64,000 nucleotides of DNA from Acheta domesticus. Its lineage: Eukaryota > Arthropoda > Insecta > Orthoptera > Gryllidae. The position numbers and the translations under genes are program-made. Below, in pieces: positions 1 through 10,800 of the stretch (position 1 is the stretch's first letter; the number at the start of each line of letters is the position of its first letter). Location of the stretch: the NCBI GenBank assembly GCA_031308135.1, contig JAHLJT010000631.1:142580734-142644733 (forward strand). Direction: 5' to 3'. The notes below the pieces were generated by a model. It had not been told where the DNA came from, ran no database searches, and worked only from the letters and a program-made list of their open reading frames with translations.

Positions 1-448
1 ATGCCTAAACCAAAATTGAACTTAATTATTTCAATAAATTTTGAGCAGCATACCTATTCTCGTAGCACTGAAAATACTAATTACAATTTTATTTCATTTA
101 TTTACAAAATGCAATCATTTTTATTTATAATATAAAATAAGTTTATATAACACTTGGTCAAACGACAGAAGCTATTAAAACCTAGAGTATCAGCTTGAAT
201 TGTAGTGTTGTAATACGCTTAGAAAAAGGTTTCATATTGATTGTACACATAAATCTCGTGGAATGATTGCGCAAATTGGGCTGCGTTGAAGAAGAGAATT
301 GTCTGGGAATGCTGAGAATGTTAGAGTCAGTTATGAAGTTCCATATCAAAATAATATTATGACTAATATGGCTTTTCCATGAGACGTACAATATGTGAAT
401 AAAAGGCATTGTTATTGCCAACATTTTAAATTATATTATTATCAATAC

Positions 449-484
<36 letters not shown>

Positions 485-1497
485 GCATCAGCAACTTTGT
501 ATGGCTTAGATACCATCATCAGATATCTGCTTTTCGGAATCTACGAGTAGATTATATGAGTAGACGTAGTAGACTTTCCTACATGTCCTAGTCGCAATTC
601 TGGCTTCCGAAAAGCAAGTACCTGAAGTTAAAAACTAGAAATAAGACTAGGATATGGTAGAAAAGTCGTATTTGTGTCTTCCTTGATTGCTAAGCCAAAC
701 AATACTAATACTAATACTGCTGCTGCTATTCCTACTCCTCCTCCTCCTCCTCCTCCTCCTACTACTACTACTACTACTACTGATTATAATAATAATATAA
801 TTATTATATATTATATATGTTGAGAATAACAACGCCTTTTATTCTCACATTTGACATGCCAACAACATCTCACCAATAAACCAATGTTGGATGTAAATTA
901 TTCCGTTAACATTCGTTTAACGTAAAATGTAGGCCAGTTAAAAAATATTTTATCGTTTCTTAAAACGCAATAAATTCATGCTGAATATGGATTTCTCAGT
1001 GAGGCTTCTGTAATCCTAGTGTATGTGTTCCCTATTGGATGAGATCAAGTGAGATAAAAATAAAAACAATGATAAAAGTTTCAATAGCACTTTTTGCACA
1101 TCATGATTCACATCACATGATATATTATTCATTATATCCTACCACATAATTTCACATCATGTAAAATGAGTATGATTCTAACATTGAAAATGTCAACCGA
1201 AAATAACATTTACTTAGGCCAACGGAAACTCCTAACGCTCTATTTACAGCCCAAGGAGTACCATCTACTCGTCCAATAATCACGTAATTGCCGGGAATAA
1301 CAAGGCGCTTCTGGGAAATTTAGATATTTCACCATTTTACACTCCACAACTATAATAAAAATGTTATTCTCCTCCTACTCTCACATTTATTGTATGCATT
1401 TAAAAATGCGTGTACATAAATAAAACAAAAAGAAGAGTAATGACGTTCAAAGAATAATATGTGATCTTTCTCTCAATGCTATTCGCTCCTGTGAGGG
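1..1497. other. AT-rich stretch with microsatellites, no certain gene
   Basis: No convincing coding region. It holds an (ATT)n microsatellite at 451-483 and a (CTC)n to (CTA)n tract at 733-780. Small open frames on the minus strand overlap these tracts and lack codon structure. A splice-flanked 97-nt open stretch on the minus strand (1214-1310) is discussed in the findings. An AATAAA on the minus strand at 1386-1391 could be the poly(A) signal of the exon at 1498-1551. Confidence 0.5.
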
Positions 1498-1551
1498 TCA
1501 TTCGTCCTCATCATCATCGTCCAAATCAGCAGCTGAATCGGTCTCAGAAAC
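1498..1551 (-). CDS. Possible terminal exon with acidic C-terminus
   Basis: On the minus strand a plausible 3' splice site (TTTACTTTCAG, just right of 1551) is followed by 17 codons reading VSETDSAADLDDDDEDE and a TGA stop. About 110 bases further on lies an AATAAA on the same strand (1386-1391), as expected of a terminal exon with a short 3' UTR. The very acidic tail resembles the ends of many nuclear or chaperone-type proteins, but I cannot assign a family. No earlier exons were recognised between here and the next host gene at 7830, so the exon is an orphan in this window. It could also be chance. Confidence 0.3.
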   Translation of the reverse strand, partial: VSETDSAADLDDDDEDE

Positions 1552-1554
1552 CTG

Positions 1555-3374
1555 AAAGTAAACATTACAATAGGAATATATATTCGTAAATTAATTCAGT
1601 TTGTATCATTATTTTATACAGTTTGGAATTAGGAAGTAGACGAAAGAAAATTTTAACTAAAAAGTGATGACTTCATTTAGAAGTTTGGAAATAAATCAGA
1701 GATTTAATTTGACAATAAGTCTGTAAATAATCAAGATATATATTTATTTTGATTCATTAAATCATTTATAATTTCAAAGAGTGTATGAAATGTAAATTTA
1801 TCAAACTCGTACATTTCGGTTTTAACGTGCTACATCTATTGTAAATGGCAAAATAAGGACTACGGATATAATCAATAAATTGGCCAGTATTTTTAAAACG
1901 CACATGATTATTGTTAATAATTGGGAGATACAATTTTTTCTGTTTTGCAAAGTACATGGAAACATTTTTAGTTATAAAAAAGAATACAAAAATACTTTCT
2001 GGTAATAAAGATTAAAGAGTAAACATTTTTTATTCGAATTCATTGCTACTTTAATTACACGGGACGTATTATTGATATTAAAACGTAACCTTACTTAATT
2101 CTCATTGCTTCATTGAAATGAATGGAAGGAGGGGCTTAAGAGATCTGCATTCCAAGAATCCATTGCATTCCTAGCGTTCACAATTATTTTGCCTCTGTCG
2201 CACACCATTAGCTATTTTTTTTCTCGAAATACGTCGCGAGAATTTGATCCTCAGAATCTTTTTTGACGTACTACATTGGAGTAGCCGCCATGTTGGTAAA
2301 CCATTCTATTTTAACCTGTCAGTTGACCAGCAGATAATCCTTACTTCATTCAATTGTTAACTTATCTTCCACAAAAGCCTCCCTGTATTGTTAAACCAGA
2401 AGTCATGACATTCATACGATTATCGATCGCAAAATTTCGGATAATTCTCTCCGGTGCTGTAATAAGAAGAGGGCCCTTAGACCAACGGTTTTGTGAATTA
2501 TTTAAGCAGTCTTTGTATCAAAAATACGACTGTTTCCAGGAACTACAAATTTACTTTGTCTCCCTTAGCGGTAAATAAAGAACTGGGTTTGGAATGAAAA
2601 GATAACTGTTGTTAACATTATTGCTTACTTTCTTAATATAGTTTCAAGTAGAAAATTTCCAAATGACATTCAGCATCTTTATAGAATTATTGAAAAGAAA
2701 ACATTAAATTATACCCAGACAATTTTTTACTAGTTTTCAGATTCATGAAATATTAACAGTCGCATATAAGTGCCATTCCAGCAAACAGGAAAACACCAAT
2801 GAAGAGGTCAACTGACCCACTGCTTGTGGAGGACCCTAAGAGTTCCGAATTCGTTGCAATAACAGTGAAGGAAAATTCTACATCTTTATAAACTAAAGAT
2901 CATGTATTTGTCACGAGTACATTTACAATTATTTACTTCAGGCTTGGGTTTAAATAATTTCAGTTTTTAATATAAAGCAAGGACATTTTGAACACTTTCT
3001 GTGCTTGTGATCCTTTTCACAGAGATACAGTCACGTTCTATTTTTAAAAGTGTCTTATATAAACATATTTTTTATATTTTTGAGCTTTTGTTCCTACAAT
3101 AGTACAAGTGTTGTCGTCATCGAAACTAAAAAAGATAGTTGGAACAAACTTAAATTAAATGTATTATTTTATAAAATACACTGTATACTATAACATTCAC
3201 GCTTTGCCGTATGGTAGCAATTGAGTATTGTACAAGCATAATACTAATGAATCAGGTTGAGGAGAAAGGGAACAAGTCAATTCTTGCCACTTTTCAGGAC
3301 GAAGGAAGCATTAAATAATACTCAATGCTATAATATCCTGTCAAATTTTTCTGTGTGAATTCACCAACGATAGA
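1555..3374. other. Intergenic, nothing recognised
   Basis: AT-rich sequence with only short accidental open frames, the longest being 74 codons at 2354-2578 on the plus strand with no recognisable motif. No clear terminal repeats or simple tandem arrays were seen. It ends at the target site of the hAT transposon. Confidence 0.4.
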
Positions 3375-3382
3375 CTAATCAC

Positions 3383-5749
3383 TAGGGAGCGGATTTTCAT
3401 GTAATAAAAAAATGAAAATATGTACATATATATGTATTTATTTTGTAAAAAATATGTAATCAAAAACAGAAAATATGTAAAAAACAAAATTATAATATTT
3501 CATTTATTTACATTATTAAATAATTAGAGAGTACAATTACTTGAAATTATTAAGTGAAACTTTAAATTCTGAAAGGAAAATTGACGCCGATCAGGCCTTA
3601 AAATAGATTTGTAGAGGCTGAATGACCGTTCCACATCAACCGAGGTAATAGGAGCATTGCTGAAAAGAGTTATTTCTCTGGGGCTCAACTCAACCTCTAA
3701 CGTTCCGGTATTGTCGTTTCCAGAATGGATGTCCGAAATGATTTGCAATTCCTTCCAACCAGGATTTTTCTCCAAAATTACCATGAATTTGTTCTTCATT
3801 TCCTTTCCTTTTTCTCCTGGTGCTTTTTGAAGCTTTTGGAACGTATCATTAACAATAGAAACGCTTTCGGCTAACGACATGTTCCGAGTCTCCAATTTTG
3901 TAATTGCATGAGCCAAAAAAACTGCATTTAATGATATGTAGGCCAGGTCGTTCTTCAAGCTGGGATTAACAATCAGAGATTTGGCTTTTTCTACTGCCGC
4001 AGTCGAATCAGAATCAAGTTTTAAAATAATATCTTTTATTTTACCGAAATTTTCGTAGTAGTATTGCGCTGCTTCTAACCAAGTACCCCATCTCGTAATT
4101 ACTGGTTGGGGTGGCAAACACAGATCTGGATAACACTCCTTAAAAATTTTCACGCGGCTTGGAGCTTTCAAAAAAACTTTTTTTACGGACGATATCAATG
4201 CATCCACATTAGGAAATTGATTTCTCACAGTTTCCGCAACTCTATGAAGTGCATGAGCCAGGCAGGTTAAATGAATCATTTTTGGATAAAAAACCTGCAG
4301 TGCCTTTCCCGCCTTCACCATGTATGGAGCAGCATCAGATAAAAATAACAAAACGTTTTCGTTTAGTACACCACTTGGCCACAGCAGACTCATTGAATCG
4401 TTGAAAAATCTTACTGTAGATGCATGGTTACATTTTTCCAATACTTCACAGTTCAAGAGATAAGGCACCGAAGGGGATAGGGAAGAAAGTTTACCAACAA
4501 TTACATTGGCAATATATCTGCCTTCTACATCAGTGGTTTCATCGATTGATACCCAAATGTTGCTGTTCTTTAAATTATCTCGAATTTTATCAAGAGTTTC
4601 CACATAAATTTCTTGTAAATAGTTTTTTCTCAACGTGCTTTCATCTGGTATTTTTTTCTCGGTATACTTTTCCAGAAACATTTTGAAATCTGAATTGTTT
4701 ATTTTATGAAGAGGAATATCAGCTCTAACTAAAGCTCGGCACAAGTCTGTATTAAAACCTGACTTACCACTTGATGTAGAAGCAGTTGAAGTTGTGATGA
4801 AGGTTTGTTGAAGCTTTGATTTTCTCTCCTTGTTTTCTTTATGCTTCGCTGTGGCAATGTGTTGCGTCACTAAAAAGCGTTGAGAAGTCGAAATCTGCTT
4901 ATCGCAACAAGAACAAAATAAAATGTTCGAATCAGTTTTAAATGTTTCATTTGGAAATTCGCGGAGATATCTGGCCACCAAGTCTTTTCCCTTTGTCGCT
5001 GCTTTCGGCATTTTGCACACTGTTTTTCTTTCACACTAATTCGTTCTTTCTCACTATTTATGAAAATCTTTTAACACACTTTTAACACACCGTCTTGCAG
5101 GGCAGGCAAGTAACCACGAACTGAAGCAGGATGAAAAAAAATGTATGCTGAGCTGACAACTGCCCTCTCTTCCTCTCTGATTTGCCATCCTAATCTAACA
5201 TTAATTGGTATCAGGGAGAATATGACACGGGAGCGAACGTTTCCTTTCTTCATGCTATCAGTGAAACTGAGACGCAAGTATACGACGCGTCGTAGAGAAG
5301 GTACGGCGGGAAGACTCTTCTCAATTTCACTGATACCCACTTCCGTCGCATGTTTCTCGCACATCGCAACATGCAAGAGACCTTCTACGAAAGTGGCAGG
5401 TCAATTTGCTCTCTTCTAGGAACAGTAGTTTATCTCTCCATTGAAAGCACACACCGAAGTTGCATTCGAATTCGATTCAAGAAACAGCTCAGTGGTTCGC
5501 ATTTTGTAACATCCCAAGCTAGTCTTCAAGATGTTCTTTCTCCACACAAAAATATTACAAATATTTAAAAAATATGGAGTAACAGATAAAATATGTAAAA
5601 ATATGTAGTTATACCGAAATATGTAAAAATATGTAAAATAAAATATGTCTTATTCGTCTCAGAATGTCTTGAAACAAATAGTTCCAGTTGAAAAATTAAG
5701 TTATCTAGTCTCCAAAAATATATGTAAATACATACGAATCCGCTCCCTA
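3383..5749 (-). mobile_element. Apparently intact hAT transposon
   Basis: A 2,367-bp element bounded by perfect 13-bp terminal inverted repeats TAGGGAGCGGATT (3383-3395 and the complement at 5737-5749). It is flanked by a perfect 8-bp target-site duplication CTAATCAC (3375-3382 and 5750-5757). An 8-bp TSD and TAGGG-type ends are standard for the hAT superfamily. Similarity between the ends continues imperfectly past the 13 bp (a shared ATGTA), and both subterminal regions are rich in short ATATGTAAA repeats, which are candidate transposase-binding sites. It carries one open transposase gene on the minus strand. About 730 bp lie between the 5' end of that gene and the TIR. Open reading frame, TIRs and TSD are all undamaged, so the insertion looks recent and possibly autonomous. 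Confidence 0.93.
3524..5020 (-). CDS. hAT-family transposase, 498 aa
   Basis: Cut-and-paste transposase that would bind the element ends, excise the DNA through hairpinned flanks and insert with 8-bp duplications. An N-terminal BED-like zinc finger is visible: C36, C39, H54, H60 (C-x2-C-x14-H-x5-H). The RNase-H-like core shows a first aspartate in SIDETTD (D160) and a second in LSDAAPYM (D229), followed by the CxxH motif typical of hAT proteins (C253, H256). The C-terminal dimerisation segment contains DVERSFS with the expected third acidic residue, E464. All three catalytic positions are therefore present. The open frame fills most of the TIR-bounded element. The start chosen (ATG at 5020) precedes the zinc finger; a second ATG three codons on would serve equally. 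At roughly 500 aa it is at the short end for hAT transposases and belongs to the compact type often misannotated in insect genomes as a host zinc-finger or CGG-repeat-binding protein. Confidence 0.9.
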   Translation of the reverse strand: MCKMPKAATKGKDLVARYLREFPNETFKTDSNILFCSCCDKQISTSQRFLVTQHIATAKHKENKERKSKLQQTFITTSTASTSSGKSGFNTDLCRALVRADIPLHKINNSDFKMFLEKYTEKKIPDESTLRKNYLQEIYVETLDKIRDNLKNSNIWVSIDETTDVEGRYIANVIVGKLSSLSPSVPYLLNCEVLEKCNHASTVRFFNDSMSLLWPSGVLNENVLLFLSDAAPYMVKAGKALQVFYPKMIHLTCLAHALHRVAETVRNQFPNVDALISSVKKVFLKAPSRVKIFKECYPDLCLPPQPVITRWGTWLEAAQYYYENFGKIKDIILKLDSDSTAAVEKAKSLIVNPSLKNDLAYISLNAVFLAHAITKLETRNMSLAESVSIVNDTFQKLQKAPGEKGKEMKNKFMVILEKNPGWKELQIISDIHSGNDNTGTLEVELSPREITLFSNAPITSVDVERSFSLYKSILRPDRRQFSFQNLKFHLIISSNCTL

Positions 5750-5757
5750 CTAATCAC

Positions 5758-7280
5758 TATTATGACGTGATTACATTCTTCACAGTGCAATTTGCCTTGC
5801 CAAGAACAACTTTCCCCCTCCCCTCAGCGGCGGAGAGCGCTGCCCCGCTGGCCGGGAATTGTGCCCGGTCCCGGGCTTCGAGGGCGGACGTATTATGCCG
5901 CGGTGAGGCACTTGGGGCTGAGACAGCACGGTGTAAACGGCCTGCTGTGTGTGTGGGGTGGAACGGATTGGAGCGGAATGGAGCTTTTAGCATATTAACA
6001 ACAAAATGAACTGCGTAAATACCATTCATATGTACATGTCCTCATCACTCGAATTTATTAACAGTTTTTATGTCAATCTACTGCGATGAACAGGAAAATC
6101 CGCGTGAAAGGAATTAGTCAAATTCATAAGCTATATCTCACGACACATTAACTTTATAAACTGTAAAATTGTGCCCAGTGTTATCTAAACAGCATTTATG
6201 TGACTACTACATATTTCATAACGTGCACAGTAACGCTACTTGCTAATTGGTCATGCCAGACACACTAATGGGCAACGCATTGCTCAGTACGGCAACTATT
6301 AACATATCAAGCTATTGGCCTTCTCTGTCTAGTGAGGGCTCTACGTGCTTGCACACTTCATTCCAGTTTCGCTGCTCACAGATACTTTGTACGGCTCCCA
6401 AGGGTCATTGGCACAGCTGACGTCATCACAAGCTGCCTCAGCGCGCGTGCTATCGCGCAACCGCAGTTCGTGCATTCCTAGGTCACTGTCAATGTTATTG
6501 TTGTGTTTTCTTTACAGCATTTATGTATCCTCAAAGTAATCTAATTGTTCTAATGTGCAGTCTGATTCATGTAAATCACTACTTACTGTTATATTCTCAG
6601 TGTACACTCTATCATAGTGTTTCATGGCCTACTGGAAGAATAAATCTCAACCACATCAACGATGTATTATCCAATAAAAATAACTCAGTCTAATTATGTT
6701 TCTTAAATTCTAGTGACGTCTTCTGAATTACCCACAAATGATAGTAACTTGTCTACAGTATTGTATGCTCCTAGTTTAGAAATCTATAACATATATGTTC
6801 ACTGCCAAAAATACTGGTCCTTCGAAAAGCTATTGTCACAACTGGTAGAGCTGGCAGCTATTATAGGGCGCTCCCTCAACTCCACTGCTCACATTTGCTA
6901 GCTCCTCCAAAGATATCAACATGATTATGGACAAAATTGTCTGTAAGAGAAAGCCGGAGTTTCCACAAACGATTACTTTCGGTAACTGTTTCGATTTTTT
7001 GTAAACATCAGAAAGACGAGATTTTTACTGAGGGTTCAGAAACGTTCTAATGATGTACACATTTCACATTTCCTTATCAAATACCACTTTTCAGTCTGCG
7101 CATACGCAGGTCGAGTTATAACAACAAAGAATTATATTATTGAAGATTTACTAACCTAAAGATTGTTTTGAAATAAATGTTACAAACGTCTAAGATACAT
7201 TAGCAGTATCTTAGTGATTCATTAAAGTAGCAAACTGACTTTAATGAAAAATCTACAATCTTTGAGCAATATATATATAT
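5758..7280. other. Intergenic, no gene recognised
   Basis: Contains a GC-richer patch at about 5810-5960 with overlapping open frames on both strands, which looks compositional rather than coding. A second CG-rich patch lies near 6410-6480. No splice-flanked coding segment or repeat termini could be supported. Confidence 0.4.
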
Positions 7281-7596
7281 TACGTCCATTTTATGAGGAC
7301 CATTTTATAAGGATCCATTTTATAAGGGTAGCCAATTTTTGGTTATCAAATAAACAATGTTTTTATGCCATTTATTTTCTCTTCACGACGTTTCGACGTA
7401 TAATGTATAATATATTATGTTTAATGTACAGTGTATAATACAGTTAGTAATGTATAATTTACTTTTTTAGAGTGTTTTACACCAGATGATGGGAAAAAGT
7501 AGTTCCCGAAACGTCCTGAAGAGAAAATAAATGACATAAAATAACATATTGTTTATTTGTTGACCAAAAATTCGCCACCGTTATAAAATGGACGTA
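7281..7596. repeat. 316-bp imperfect palindrome with hammerhead-like motif
   Basis: The left end TACGTCCATTTTAT and right end ATAAAATGGACGTA are inverted repeats. The similarity runs about 115 bp inward on each side with a few mismatches, through the shared segments around AAATAAACAAT and CATTTATTTTCTCTTCA. The left arm also holds three direct copies of a CCATTTTATAAGGA-like unit. In the right arm CAGATGAT (7483-7490) is followed by a GGGAA/TTCCC stem and GAAA (7508-7511), the layout of the hammerhead ribozymes carried by Penelope-like elements. The left arm keeps only the GAAACGTC half. This may be two Penelope tails inserted head to head, or a MITE. Confidence 0.6.
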
Positions 7597-7829
7597 CTAT
7601 ATACATACAGATTTTTGTAAATGATGCATGTGATAGGAGCTCACATAATGCATTTACACAATTGTTATTTCTAAAAGCGTTCCCCTGAGTGTACGGAACA
7701 CCGCTATCGTGAATACACATTCAGGGAAGATTAACTCACTGACAATAACAGTATTGCCTCTATTATTTCACTTTAACTGCGTCAGACGTTGCTTCGCCGT
7801 TTTCATGCATCCATCAAAGTCCAAGGGAA

Positions 7830-10800
7830 CTATTTTAAGAACTTAACATTATTAAAAGAGATGTTTGTAACATTCATTATGTTTTGCAATATACTTTCGA
7901 TTTCCTTATAAGAAAATACCCTTTCAGTTTTAGATAATGAAGAGCGAGCTGAGCTCATCCTGACACTTTGACGTTTCACTTTTGTCGCCATTTCGTTGTA
8001 ATGTCTGCTTCCACGAGCTATCGGCAGAACTGTTTTAAGTATTTTACCAGTGTCGTCACCTGCAATAAAAATAATGTCATTAGCAAACTCTAAAAAGAAA
8101 GTTCCTAAAACGCATTAAGTTATGTAGAATTCAAGGAATACAATGAATAAAAACAGAAACGGAATATTATCTATTTATTAAGTTTGCAAGAAATGATTGA
8201 TAAAATTAGTAGTGCTACTACAGAACATGCTTTATAGCTACTTGTAAATTTGCATTTTTTAAAAATCCAAAAATTTCAACGAAAATGACATGCGCGCTAT
8301 TGTTAAGCATTTTTGCGATTTCTTTTTTTTTTTTAATTTTTCTATTTAGTATTCTGCTTGTTCGGCATTACTGCCTTCCAAGGAAGTGTATTACAATGGA
8401 GACAATAAGAACTTTTAGAGTCCGTCACTCATAGCGTAACTGCCTTGTTTGGCAAACGATATTGATGTATTTTGCAACTTTTGTTATCTTTTGTTTGAAA
8501 ATGGCAAATATAGTAATGAAGTTTATTATTTATTTAAAATAATCTGAATCTTTCTGATTTACGGAGGTTTTAATATTTTTCTAAGGAAACGAGATGTAAT
8601 TCTATTTGGTGCATTATAAGATTGGCCTAAATTAAAAAGAGATGAACTAGGAGCTTCAGGAAGAATTTTAAAAGAAATTGAATTTTGTTTTTCTAAATGT
8701 TTTCTAATCGGATTTAATTTGAATTCTCTGTGTAATTGTGCGTTGAGAATAAACCATGGGGCTATGAACTTTAGGACAATTTTTTATTGGACAAACTAAA
8801 AGGAAATTCAAATTAAGAATATCTGAACATATCAGAAATATAAACGAAATTTCACAAAAACTAAACTCTATTTCGACACATAGAATTGAAATGGGTCACA
8901 TGATAGATTTTGTAAATGTTGAAATATTAGGAATAAAGCCAAAACAATTTTCGAGATTTACACTTGAAACTTTATTTACTAAAACTCATAATTGTTTAAA
9001 TACTCAGGTTGAATCTAATGTTTTCACAAATTTCAAAATTCACATCTCAAAAATTTTTATATAGATTAGATTGGCAAGATTGTTTATATCCCCAAAACAT
9101 ACCTAAAACATACCCATTTATTGACGATACCATGGTTCCCTTCCTTGGTTAAAAATTATTGATATAATAAATTATTTTGTCTTAGAATTGTTAATGTTTG
9201 TAAGTTAAAAAGAACATAAGGTAAGCTCCATAAGTTTATATTGAGTAATAATTATTTGAAGAGAAAAAAATCAAAATTGTTTAAAAAATTCTTTTCAGCT
9301 AATCAACTTTCATTAATTTGTATTCTAGCCTGATGATGAGGTAAAGAAACCTTGAAATTGTTGCTGGATGTATTTACATTAAAGTTTATAATTATTAAAA
9401 AATAAAGTCTATTTCAATCATAATTGGACCAAATTAAATACAATTAAATAGATTTAAATATATACAGACTTAATATGATAAATTATTTTGTACTATTTGT
9501 AATTTTGTTAAATGAGTGGAGGCTACATTACACCAAACTGGACTAGCATATGAATTTGTAGGTTTTATAATAGATGAATATATTAGTAATCCACATTCAA
9601 TACTAAGAGTGGATTTAGATTTTATAGTAGGATACAATTTGAACATTTTATTGTATGTTTTATCTATTGTATTTTCGGTATGGTCTTTCCAATTTAATTT
9701 TGTATCAAAGGTAACGCCTAAATATTTAACTGAACTAGATTTTGAGAGCCAGGAAATATTAATATTTCTTGTGTTGAGTGGAGGTGGGTTGTGGGTTTTC
9801 GCAGGGTAAATATTTTTGCTTGTGATTTTTTCAAGTTTATTTTAATACTCCATTTATCAGACCATTGAGTGAATAATAACAAATAATTTTGAAGCTTGTC
9901 GTATGCGCATAGAATATTTGTATGAGCTGTGAAAAGAGCAGCGTCATCCGCAAATAAGGCGATATCAGAATCATTTAGGGATGGAATATAGGATAAATAT
10001 AAATTAAATAGAAGTGGCGATATACAGGAACCTTGTGGGACTCCAGCTTTGATGGGATATTGTCTAGAAAGAATGGATTTAATTCTGACGGAGAAGTTTC
10101 TGTTTTCAAGAAAACTTTGTACCATTTGATATAGATATTGCGGAGTTCCTAGTTGTTTCAATTTATATAAAAGTCCAATATGCCACACATTATCAAAAGC
10201 TTTTTCTATATCTAAAAATATAGCGGCAGTGTGTCTTTGGCTATGAAAAGCTATGAAGGATTTTGAGAAAATTTGTTTTCGCAAACCTCAAGCGCCAATT
10301 ACGCAAAAACTACTCGTTTTTGCAGAAAATTGTACATGACTTGTTTTAAAGAACTAATTTTGTAGGACAGATTTCGTCTCAGGCAAAAATCTCTATCTAC
10401 AGTTTTGTAGTTATAAAAATATTTTTTTGAAATTTTCCAAAATCCAAGCAGCACCCGGAAATAGGATTAGCGCCGTATTTTTTACCGTCCCTTGTTACGT
10501 AAGTGCAAAAAGTTTAAAGAAAAAATTTGGAGCGGTTTTTGAGAAACAAAATTTTGGTAAGTTTCAAACGCAATTTACGCAAAAACTACTCGTTTCTTCA
10601 AAGAAGTGTACATGACCTTCAAAGTGCTAATTTTGTTCAAACGACGTTGTTTGAGGCAAAAATCTCTATCTTCATTTTTGCAGTTTTGAAATTGTTTTTT
10701 GCAATTTTCAAAAACTGGAGATATCAAGGGGAATTATACCTGCATCATTCTCTTCAACGTCCTATGCACTATTCAAAAACAAAACTTAGTCAAAAAATTT

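Larger units (their letters stand above)
8772..9476 (+). mobile_element. Penelope-like element 3' fragment
   Basis: This segment interrupts the Jockey C-terminal coding sequence, in opposite orientation, between the parts encoding VQNN and KFIAPWF. It starts inside a GIY-YIG endonuclease reading frame, reaches its stop at 9062-9064, and continues through about 350 bp of 3' untranslated sequence with a hammerhead-like motif at 9330-9357. The 5' part with the reverse transcriptase is absent. The junctions are placed to within about 10 bases from where the Jockey frame stops and resumes. Confidence 0.7.
8559..10284 (-). pseudogene. Truncated Jockey-clade ORF2 fragment
   Basis: The minus strand from 10284 encodes a reverse-transcriptase segment: AAIFLDIEKAFDNVWH, AGVPQGSCISPLLF and the catalytic FADD box (in IALFADDAALF), then KSQAKIF. 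It frameshifts and continues through a thumb-like region to about 9480. The C-terminus resumes at about 8772 (APWFILNAQ) and ends with LKPP and a TAA at 8559-8561. Each block has a close counterpart in the intact Jockey ORF2 at 43537-46260, so this is a decayed relative. The endonuclease and first half of the RT are missing; the break at 10284 abuts a family B repeat. A Penelope fragment lies between the two C-terminal pieces. Confidence 0.85.

Noticed and set aside
5071..5419. Open frames of about 100 codons on both strands inside the hAT element
   Set aside because: They lie in the untranslated region between the transposase start and the TIR, overlap on opposite strands and show no motif.
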